NCBI GenBank assembly: GCA_023436925.1
Contig: JAEZHJ010000052.1
Location: forward strand, 1-7,117
Length of the DNA stretch: 7,117 nucleotides
Source: Actinomycetes bacterium
GTDB lineage: Bacteria > Actinomycetota > Actinomycetes > Propionibacteriales > Propionibacteriaceae
Direction: 5' to 3'
In this document: in pieces, positions 1-5,513 of the stretch
Layout: every line of letters starts with the position of its first letter
Numbering within the stretch: the first letter of the stretch is position 1
Made by a program: the position numbers and the translations under genes
The notes under the pieces: model-generated
What the model saw: only the letters and a program-made list of their open reading frames with translations
The model's database searches: none
What the model was told of the DNA's origin: nothing

Positions 1-339
1 CGACCCGACCCGGCGGCCCAGGTCACGCAGCCAGGCAGCCAGCCAGGTGCCGATCCCGCGGCCCCGCCAGTCGGGATGGACGGCGGAGTCGGCCCGGTCG
101 GCGCCGATCAGCTCGCCGTAGCCGACCATCCGGTCACCGTCGAACACCCCGATCGACCGGGCGGCCAGATCGTGACTCGGTCTGGCCCAGTCGGCGACGA
201 TGTCGGCTTCCTCGATCTCGACCATCCCGATGTCGGCCAGCTCCTGGGCGGCCATGAGTTGGTGGACGGCGGCAGCGTCACCGGGTCGAAGCGGGCGGGT
301 GGTCAGCCCGGGCGGCAGGGCAGGCGCGTCGGTCAGCAC
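1..339 (-). CDS. GNAT-family N-acetyltransferase, 3' end outside the window
   Basis: This gene starts at GTG (complement of 337-339) and runs off the left edge, so only the first 113 residues are visible. An in-frame TGA five codons upstream (352-354) and the absence of an in-frame ATG at the front make GTG the only sensible start; no clear Shine-Dalgarno is seen. The protein opens with the strand typical of GNAT enzymes (GLTTRPLRPGDAAAV, residues 11-25). The acetyl-CoA pyrophosphate-binding motif A follows as HPDWRGRGIG (residues 88-97, matching R/Q-x-x-G-x-G/A) and leads into its helix. GNAT enzymes move an acetyl group from acetyl-CoA to an amine; the substrate cannot be told. The C-terminal part is missing, so a second GNAT domain cannot be excluded. 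It lies 25 bases after the MFS gene and is probably co-transcribed with it. Confidence 0.85.
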   Translation of the reverse strand, partial: MLTDAPALPPGLTTRPLRPGDAAAVHQLMAAQELADIGMVEIEEADIVADWARPSHDLAARSIGVFDGDRMVGYGELIGADRADSAVHPDWRGRGIGTWLAAWLRDLGRRVGS

Positions 340-364
340 CGCGCCATGCTGTCACAGGGTTGGT

Positions 365-1597
365 TCAGGCAGCAGTGATGACGGCGTCCTCGCCGGTGCG
401 GGCGACCCGCCGGAGCCGGGCGAACGCCGCGACGGCGAGCAGGGCGGCCAGCGCGGCTGCCAGGACGACCACCACGAAGCCGGCGTGGTAGCCGCCGGCG
501 TCGATCGCCGAGCCGCCCACGCTGGAGCCGAAGGCGGCGCCGATCCCGATCCCGGTGCCCATCCAGGACAGCGCCTCGGTGAGCCGCTCGGGAGGTGACA
601 GCTGCCCGATCAGGCTGTTGCCGTTGATCAGGGTGGGGGCGACGGTCAGCCCGACCGCCAGGCCGACCACCGACATCAGCAGCACGTTGTCGACGACCAG
701 CAGGCCGAGGCTGGTCAGCACCAGGGCCACGACGCCGATCAGGAAGCGGACGTGCAGTGGGGACTTCCAGTGCCGAGCGCCATAGGCGAAGCCGGCCATC
801 GCCGAGCCGAAGGCGAACACGGCCAGCGCCACCCCGGCGGCCGGACGGGCGTCGAAGGCGGTCGCCGCGGCCACCACGCTGATGTCGATCGCACCGAAGA
901 CGGCGCCGATCAGCAGGTTGACGATCACGATCGTCCCGACGCCGGGAACGAGCAGCACGAACCGCTCCCGCAGGCTGCGCCGTCCAATGGTCACCGGACG
1001 GGGCAGGATCGGCGGCTCGGTGGCGCGCTGGGAGTAGAACAGCGCAGCCCCCAGCAGCGAGACCACGACCGGCACGACCAGGCCGGCTGCGGGGTGGACC
1101 ATGGTCGACAGTGCGGTCGCCACGACCGGGCCGATCACGAAGGTCACCTCGTCCAGGGTCGACTCCAGTGAAAAGGCGGTGTGGAGTTGGCGCTCGTCGC
1201 TGGTGATGTGGCTCCAGCGGGCCCGGACCAGGGCACCGGGGGCGCCGCCGGTGGCACCGCTGATGATGGCCGGCGGGAACAGCGCCCATACCGGGAACTG
1301 CAGCACGGCGAGGACGACCAGCACCGCGAGGCTGGCGCTGCTGACCAGCACCGCCGGCACCATGACCCGGCGTTGGCCGAACCGGTCGACGAGGTTGGAC
1401 AGCGCGGCCGTGCCGAGCGCCCAGGAGATGGCGTTGGCGGCGGCCAGGGCGCCTGCGAGCTCGTAACTGCCGTAGAGGCCGGAGACCATCAGCACGAGGC
1501 CGATCCCCATCATCGCGCCGCCGGAGCGGGCGAGGAGACCGGCCGAAGAGAACTGCCAGGCGCCCGGCAACCGGAGAATTTCCAGGTAGGAGCGCAT
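365..1597 (-). CDS. MFS transporter, 410 aa
   Basis: This is an integral membrane permease of the major facilitator superfamily. It is almost wholly hydrophobic, with about 12 predicted membrane segments and a central basic loop around residues 191-212. The loop between segments 2 and 3 holds motif A (NLVDRFGQRRVM, residues 68-79). Segment 5 carries a conserved acidic stretch before a GP (ESTLDEVTFVIGP, residues 145-157), resembling motif C of drug:H+ antiporters. The length is normal for the family. The open frame extends upstream to 1804, but the extension is Arg/Pro-rich, overlaps the SDR gene and is not membrane-like, so I chose the ATG at 1595-1597, where the protein begins MRSYLEILRLPGAWQFS. 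A weak purine stretch (GGG) precedes it. It lies 46 bases after the SDR stop. Export of a small molecule or drug is likely; the substrate is unknown. Confidence 0.88.
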   Translation of the reverse strand: MRSYLEILRLPGAWQFSSAGLLARSGGAMMGIGLVLMVSGLYGSYELAGALAAANAISWALGTAALSNLVDRFGQRRVMVPAVLVSSASLAVLVVLAVLQFPVWALFPPAIISGATGGAPGALVRARWSHITSDERQLHTAFSLESTLDEVTFVIGPVVATALSTMVHPAAGLVVPVVVSLLGAALFYSQRATEPPILPRPVTIGRRSLRERFVLLVPGVGTIVIVNLLIGAVFGAIDISVVAAATAFDARPAAGVALAVFAFGSAMAGFAYGARHWKSPLHVRFLIGVVALVLTSLGLLVVDNVLLMSVVGLAVGLTVAPTLINGNSLIGQLSPPERLTEALSWMGTGIGIGAAFGSSVGGSAIDAGGYHAGFVVVVLAAALAALLAVAAFARLRRVARTGEDAVITAA

Positions 1598-1643
1598 CCC
1601 AGCATGATCCCACAGCAGGACCGCCGGGCCCGAATCGTCCGGC

Positions 1644-2483
1644 TCAGGCGACCATCGCCGCCGAGCGCTCCCACAAGGCGGCGGCAAGCCGGGGATCGTC
1701 GGCCTGCGGATTCGTCCGTGCCACCTTGCGGCGGACAAAGTACTGCCCCGACGGGAAGTCGCGACCGGGCGTCCCCTGCGCCAGGAACACGAGGGTGTCG
1801 GCACCCTTGTCGGTGGAGCCGAACAGCAGCTTCGCCAGCGGGCCGCGGTAGGCCCAGGCCACCGGGCCGCGCTCGGAGGTGGCGAAGCCGGACGCGATCA
1901 CGCCCGGGTGGAAAGCGGCCGAGGCCAGCCCGTCAGGCCCGTAGCGGCGATCCAGTTCGCGGGTGTGCAGCACCTGGGCCAGCTTGGAATCGCTGTAGAC
2001 CCGCATCATGCGGTAGCTGCGGGCATGGTCGAGGTCGGCCAGGTCGATCCGACCGCCGTGATGGGCACCACTGGAGGTGGCGATGACGGTCGCCCGGCTG
2101 GCCAGCAGAGTCGGCAGCAGCAACTCGGTCAGCAGGAACGGGGCGAGGTGGTTGACCTGGAAGGTCAGCTCGTGGCCGTCCTCGGTGAGCCTGCGCTGGC
2201 CGACCGTCAGCCCGGCGTTGTTCGCCAGCACATCGATCCGCGGGTACCGCTCCCGCAATTCGGCGGCCAGCCTGCGGACCTGCGCCAGGCTGGCGAAGTC
2301 GGCAACCGCATGGTCGGCGCCGATCTCATCGGCGACCTGGGCCGTTCGCTCGGGCGAGCGGCCCACCACGACAATCTGGTGGCCGTCCCCGGCCAGGCGG
2401 CGCGCGGCGGCCTCGCCGATGCCGCCGCTGGCCCCGGTGATGACGATCGTCTTCGGCATTGGCTCAGCGTAGTTGCCCCTCAT
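1644..2483 (-). CDS. Short-chain dehydrogenase/reductase (retinol dehydrogenase-like SDR), 279 aa
   Basis: This is an NAD(P)-dependent oxidoreductase of the classical SDR family. The Rossmann nucleotide-binding motif TGASGGIG is at residues 16-23, followed by GRSPER after strand 2 (residues 41-46), whose basic residue suggests NADP(H). Next come the NNAG motif (88-91), a structural Asn (111), the catalytic Ser pair (137-138) and YSDSK holding the catalytic Tyr163 and Lys167, so the Asn-Ser-Tyr-Lys tetrad is complete. HPG follows at 192-194. The overall pattern is like retinol dehydrogenase/WWOX-type SDRs, which act on aldehydes, ketones or alcohols; the substrate is not identifiable. Two starts are possible. 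The ATG at 2483 has a strong Shine-Dalgarno (GAGGTGA, complement of 2487-2493) and is preferred. The ATG at 2459 fits the usual family N-terminus but lacks a well-placed site. It leads the leftward operon with the MFS and GNAT genes. Confidence 0.9.
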   Translation of the reverse strand: MRGNYAEPMPKTIVITGASGGIGEAAARRLAGDGHQIVVVGRSPERTAQVADEIGADHAVADFASLAQVRRLAAELRERYPRIDVLANNAGLTVGQRRLTEDGHELTFQVNHLAPFLLTELLLPTLLASRATVIATSSGAHHGGRIDLADLDHARSYRMMRVYSDSKLAQVLHTRELDRRYGPDGLASAAFHPGVIASGFATSERGPVAWAYRGPLAKLLFGSTDKGADTLVFLAQGTPGRDFPSGQYFVRRKVARTNPQADDPRLAAALWERSAAMVA

Positions 2484-2509
2484 ACGTCACCTCGCGGGCA
2501 CCACATCTG

Positions 2510-2519
2510 GTCGATCGAC
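2510..2519. repeat. 10-base perfect palindrome GTCGATCGAC
   Basis: This perfect self-complementary sequence lies 27 bases upstream of the SDR start within the divergent region. It could be half of an operator. Short palindromes built on CGATCG are fairly common by chance in GC-rich actinomycete DNA, so the functional weight is low. Confidence 0.3.
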
Positions 2520-2544
2520 ATCCTTCGCGACCCGGACAGGCCCT

Positions 2545-2558
2545 GAATTGCACAATTC
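2545..2558. promoter_or_regulatory. AT-rich inverted repeat GAATTGCACAATTC, candidate operator
   Basis: Two perfect 6-base arms, GAATTG and CAATTC, are separated by CA. Such an AT-rich symmetrical element stands out sharply in this GC-rich DNA and sits in the middle of the divergent promoter region, about 60 bases from either start codon. That is the expected place for a dimeric repressor site controlling one or both genes. It does not match the LexA box found at 4821. No regulator gene is visible in the window, so the binding protein is unknown. Confidence 0.45.
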
Positions 2559-2615
2559 CGCCCGCGCCGATCCCGGTGGGCCCTAGATTCACAGCGATCT
2601 CACAGAGGAGCCACC

Positions 2616-4769
2616 ATGGCCAGAACCCGCCCCGCCTCCTGGATTGCCGCGCTGGCGCTCGCCCTCGCGCTGCCGCTGTCAACCGCCCTCCCCGCCTGGG
2701 CCGAGGGCGTCGCGGAACCGCCCGCCGCCGCCCCGTCCGATGTGGTGACCCCCTCGGCCGACCCGGCACCCGACCAGACTCCGCCGGACCCCGACGGGCA
2801 GCCCGCCCAGCCCGGGCAGCGCAGCCTTCCCTCCGCCACGACCACGAGCGGTGACGAGGCGCAGCAACTGGAGCGGATCGGCATTCTCGCCGATGAGGAT
2901 CCCGAGCCGGTCGCCTCCGTCCACGGCTACGTCGGCGACAGCTACTCCTTCGACCCGATCCCGGGTGCCACCGTCGAACTGTGGGCCCAGGACGCCGACG
3001 AGGTGGCCGCCACCGCCACCGTGGACGATGAGGGCCACTACTCCCTACCCAAGGTGGCCGACGGCGACTACAAGCTGTACGTCTCCGCGTCGGGCTTCTT
3101 CGCCCAGTGGTGGTCGGAGTACTGGTGGGAGAACCGGGACATCGAGCGCTGGCAGGCGGACGTGGTGACGGTCACCGCCGGTGTGACGGCGACCGTGGAA
3201 CTGACCCTCGATCCACGCGCCTCGATCTCCGGGACTATCACCAACTCCCTCGGCAAGCCCGTCGGCAACGCCTTGGTCACCCTCTACAGGTGGTCGGACG
3301 CGGACGGGGACTGGGACGAAGAGGGCAGCATCCCCACCTCGACTGCGGCCGACGGCCGGTTCACGGTCGGCGACCTGCGCCCCGGCCTGTACGAGGTCGG
3401 CGACTACGACCTGCCGAAGGGCTCCCGGGTCCAGGCCAGCGGGACCGACGGCGTGACACTGCTGTCGTTCTCCGGGATGAAGGTGGGCGGAGTCCTCGAA
3501 CCCACCGTCTCCGGCACTCCCTGGACCGGCAACAAGCTGGTGGCCAAGCCCGGCCAGGGCACCTGGAAGAGCACGACCTTCAGCTACCAGTGGCTGCGCA
3601 GCGGCGAGAAGATCGCCAAGGCGACCGGCTCGAGCTACACCGTGACCGCGGCTGACCGAGGCCACATGCTCCAGGTGCGGGTGACCTCCAAGCACGGCTA
3701 CAACCGGTTCACCATCACCTCGCCGACCACCTGGCCGGCCATGCTGGCCGCCGTCCCGAAGATCTCGGGCTCGGTCGCGTCCGGCCAGAAGCTGACCGCG
3801 GTCACCGGCACCTGGCAGGACGGGACCACCTTCGGCTACCAGTGGTACGCCGACGGCAAGGCGATCAGCGGGGCGACCAAGCAGACCTTCACCCTGACCA
3901 GCAGCCAGAAGGCCAAGCGCATCACCGTCAAGGTCACCGGCACCTACCGCGAGAACATCCCGGCCACCTCCCGCACCAGCGCCGCCACCGCGAAGGTCGC
4001 GACCGCGGGGACGCCGACCGTGAGCGGGACCAGGGTCGTCGGCGGCACGCTGAAGGCGAAGACCGGGACCTGGACGAAGAAGACGAAGTTCAGCTACCAG
4101 TGGCTGCGCAACGGCGTGGCCATTTCGAAGGCGACCAAGTCCTCCTACAAGCTCACCTCGGCCGATGCCGGCAAGTCCATCACGGTGAAGGTCACGGGCA
4201 AGCGCTCCGGCTACGCGACGGTCTCCCGGACCAGCGCCGACGCGCCCCTGGTGATCAAGGCCGCTACGCCGACCATCAGCGGCGCGGCCGGCACCGGCAA
4301 GACGCTCACGGCCAAGCCGGGCAGTTGGACGGCTGGCGCTGCTTTCAGCTACCAGTGGTACGCCGGCGGCAAGGCGATCAGCGGGGCGACCGGCGACAGC
4401 CTGGTGCTGACCGGCTCGCAGGCGGGCAAGCAGATCACCGTCCGGGTGACCGGGCGGGTGGACGGCTACGCCACCGCGAGCAAGACCAGCAAGGCGACAG
4501 CGAAGGTGCTGAAGGTGGGTGCGGTGAGCATCACCGGGACCGCGACGGTGGGCTCCGTCCTGACCGCCAAGGCCGGGACGTGGACCTCCAAGACGAAGCT
4601 CAGCTACCAGTGGCTCCGCGACGGGGTCGCCCTGAGCGGCGCCACCCGGAGCAGCTACCGGGTGCAGGCCGCCGACGTGGGCACCACCGTGACGGTGCGG
4701 GTGACCGGCAAGCGCAGCGGCTACGCGACGGTCTCCACGACGGCGGCCATCGGGGTCGCGTGGGGCTGA
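2616..4769 (+). CDS. Secreted multidomain surface protein: two carboxypeptidase-regulatory-like domains plus five YQW repeats, 717 aa
   Basis: This is a large exported protein with no catalytic motif. It has a Sec signal peptide: basic start (MARTR), Ala/Leu core (residues 10-25) and AWA cleavage site after residue 29. A Pro/Ala-rich linker covers about 30-75. Two beta-sandwich domains of the carboxypeptidase-regulatory/CNA-B-like kind follow at about 101-200 and 203-290; each has a PIPGATVELW- or PVGNALVTLY-type strand, then a DDEGHYSL or AADGRFTV strand and a DGDYKL or PGLYEV strand. Five Ig-like repeats of about 85 residues fill 296-717. There is no LPXTG motif, C-terminal membrane segment or surface-layer homology domain, so it is probably released or held non-covalently. 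A good Shine-Dalgarno (GAGGAG, 2605-2610) supports the start. Roles in adhesion or cell-wall binding are plausible but unproven. The gene is flanked by unrelated genes and seems to be its own unit. Confidence 0.85.
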   Translation: MARTRPASWIAALALALALPLSTALPAWAEGVAEPPAAAPSDVVTPSADPAPDQTPPDPDGQPAQPGQRSLPSATTTSGDEAQQLERIGILADEDPEPVASVHGYVGDSYSFDPIPGATVELWAQDADEVAATATVDDEGHYSLPKVADGDYKLYVSASGFFAQWWSEYWWENRDIERWQADVVTVTAGVTATVELTLDPRASISGTITNSLGKPVGNALVTLYRWSDADGDWDEEGSIPTSTAADGRFTVGDLRPGLYEVGDYDLPKGSRVQASGTDGVTLLSFSGMKVGGVLEPTVSGTPWTGNKLVAKPGQGTWKSTTFSYQWLRSGEKIAKATGSSYTVTAADRGHMLQVRVTSKHGYNRFTITSPTTWPAMLAAVPKISGSVASGQKLTAVTGTWQDGTTFGYQWYADGKAISGATKQTFTLTSSQKAKRITVKVTGTYRENIPATSRTSAATAKVATAGTPTVSGTRVVGGTLKAKTGTWTKKTKFSYQWLRNGVAISKATKSSYKLTSADAGKSITVKVTGKRSGYATVSRTSADAPLVIKAATPTISGAAGTGKTLTAKPGSWTAGAAFSYQWYAGGKAISGATGDSLVLTGSQAGKQITVRVTGRVDGYATASKTSKATAKVLKVGAVSITGTATVGSVLTAKAGTWTSKTKLSYQWLRDGVALSGATRSSYRVQAADVGTTVTVRVTGKRSGYATVSTTAAIGVAWG
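3501..4766 (+). repeat. Five tandem 85-residue Ig-like repeats with alternating subtypes
   Basis: Repeat units begin near residues 296, 381, 467, 552 and 637 of the secreted protein (bases 3501, 3756, 4014, 4269, 4524), a period of 85-86 residues. Each has P/A-x-[IV]-[ST]-G, then L-x-A-x-x-G-x-W, the core YQW (W at 326, 410, 496, 581, 666), and later a [VI]-x-V-[KR]-V-T strand. Units 1, 3 and 5 read YQWLR; units 2 and 4 read YQWYA followed by GGKAISGAT or DGKAISGAT. Bases 3837-3878 and 4350-4391 match at 41 of 42 positions, and 4200-4226 matches 4710-4736 at 25 of 27. This indicates recent duplication or gene conversion. Confidence 0.85.
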
Positions 4770-4812
4770 TCGCAGGACGCGTCCCGGGGTGAGAGAGGCC
4801 CTCGGGCCCACC

Positions 4813-4841
4813 TTGACTCATTCGAACAGGTGTTCGAAGAT
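4813..4841 (+). promoter_or_regulatory. Probable promoter of the imuA'-imuB-dnaE2 operon
   Basis: A good -35 hexamer, TTGACT (4813-4818), is followed after 17 bases by GAAGAT (4836-4841). GAAGAT keeps only the conserved A at position 2 and T at position 6 of a -10 element. The LexA box fills the spacer. Transcription would be expected to start about seven bases downstream of GAAGAT, that is at or near the GTG at 4848. The -35 is clear; the -10 is weak and its assignment rests on spacing. Confidence 0.6.
4821..4838. promoter_or_regulatory. LexA-binding SOS box TTCGAACAGGTGTTCGAA
   Basis: This is a perfect inverted repeat with 8-base arms (TTCGAACA and TGTTCGAA) around GG. The inner part, TCGAAC-AGGT-GTTCGA, matches exactly the SOS box consensus TCGAAC-N4-GTTCGA known for actinobacterial LexA. 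It lies between the candidate -35 and -10 and ends 9 bases before the imuA' GTG, so bound LexA would block RNA polymerase. Cleavage of LexA after DNA damage should then switch on imuA', imuB and dnaE2 together, as known for mutasome genes elsewhere. The symmetry, position and downstream genes all agree. Confidence 0.95.
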
Positions 4842-4847
4842 GGAGAG

Positions 4848-5513
4848 GTGTCCGTAGCTGCTGAACTCCCCGGGGATGTCCTGCAGCGGCTCCGCGCCAC
4901 CACCGGCCCGGGCCGGGTCCAGCACCTGGTTCCGGTCCCGCCGGAACTGGCCGGGCTGCTGCCGGAGGGCGGCCTGCGGCCCGGCGCCGCCTACTCGGTC
5001 ACCGGGGGAGCGCTGCTGCTCGCCCTGCTCGCCGAACCGTCGGCAGCCGGGTCGTGGTGCGGGGTGGTGGGCATCCCCGAACTGGGCGCCGAGGCGGCCC
5101 GCAGCGCGGGAGTCTCCCTGGAGCGGCTCGCCCTCGTGCCGGAGCCGGGGGAGCGCTGGCTGTCGGTGGTGGCGGCCCTGGCGGAGGTGCTGCCGGTGGT
5201 CGCGGTCCGGCCGTCCACCCGGGTGCGAGAAGCCGACGCCGCCCGGCTCGGGGCCCGGCTGCGGGAGCGTTCCGCGGTGCTGCTGGTCTGTGGCGACTGG
5301 CCCCGGGTGGAGGCGTCCATCGGGCTGCGCCAGGCGCGCTGGGAGGGTCTGGGCCAGGGCCACGGGCTGCTGACCGGCCGTGAGGTCGAGGTGACCGTCT
5401 CCACCCGGCGCACCCCGCTGCCGCAGGCCACCCGGCTGTGGCTGCCGGACCGTGCCGGACGGCTGTCCGCCGCCATGCCGACTCCGCCGACGAAGCTGAG
5501 GGCGGTGGGCTGA
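4848..5513 (+). CDS. imuA': ImuA' mutasome protein (divergent RecA-like), 221 aa
   Basis: This is the accessory protein of the damage-induced mutasome; in mycobacteria ImuA' is required, with ImuB, for DnaE2-dependent mutagenesis. The segment GGLRPGAAYSVTGG (residues 41-54) matches the RecA strand leading into the P-loop, but the Walker A GKT/S is missing (VTGGALLLALL instead), so ATP binding is unlikely. GVVGIPELGAEAARSAGV (72-89) and LALVPEPGERWL (94-105) follow the family pattern. The protein is shorter than RecA. The call rests on this pattern, the LexA box and overlap with imuB. A GTG at 4830 would give 227 residues but lies inside the LexA box, so I prefer the GTG at 4848. GGAG at 4842-4845 is too close for normal spacing, and initiation may be leaderless. 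The stop shares one base with the imuB start. Confidence 0.85.
   Translation: MSVAAELPGDVLQRLRATTGPGRVQHLVPVPPELAGLLPEGGLRPGAAYSVTGGALLLALLAEPSAAGSWCGVVGIPELGAEAARSAGVSLERLALVPEPGERWLSVVAALAEVLPVVAVRPSTRVREADAARLGARLRERSAVLLVCGDWPRVEASIGLRQARWEGLGQGHGLLTGREVEVTVSTRRTPLPQATRLWLPDRAGRLSAAMPTPPTKLRAVG

Larger units (their letters stand above)
2484..2615. promoter_or_regulatory. Divergent intergenic promoter region
   Basis: These 132 bases separate the leftward SDR gene from the rightward secreted-protein gene, so promoters for both must lie here unless transcription enters from outside. Seen directly: the SDR Shine-Dalgarno (complement of 2487-2493), a 10-base palindrome at 2510-2519, an AT-rich inverted repeat at 2545-2558, a possible -10 element TAGATT at 2584-2589 for the rightward gene, and its Shine-Dalgarno GAGGAG at 2605-2610, five bases before the ATG. 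No convincing -35 lies at proper distance from TAGATT, and no clear leftward -10 was found. Promoter assignment is inference. Confidence 0.55.

Noticed and set aside
333..1613. 426-codon alternative minus-strand frame across the MFS gene
   Set aside because: Its product is Arg/Pro/Gly-rich with no membrane segments. The overlapping frame encodes a typical 12-segment permease.
1598..1804. N-terminal extension of the MFS frame to 479 residues
   Set aside because: The extra 69 residues are Arg/Pro-rich, overlap the SDR C-terminal coding region and do not resemble a transporter N-terminus.
4775..4808. Possible terminator between the secreted protein gene and imuA' (palindrome GGACGCGTCC at 4775-4784 and GGCC-CTCG-GGCC at 4797-4808)
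   Set aside because: The stems are only four to five base pairs and no T-run follows. Such small GC palindromes are expected by chance here, so no terminator is called.
3045..4811. 588-codon open frame on the minus strand opposite the secreted repeat protein
   Set aside because: It is a shadow caused by GC-rich codon bias. The Gly/Arg/Ala-rich product has no recognisable domain, while the plus-strand frame has signal peptide, domains and repeats.
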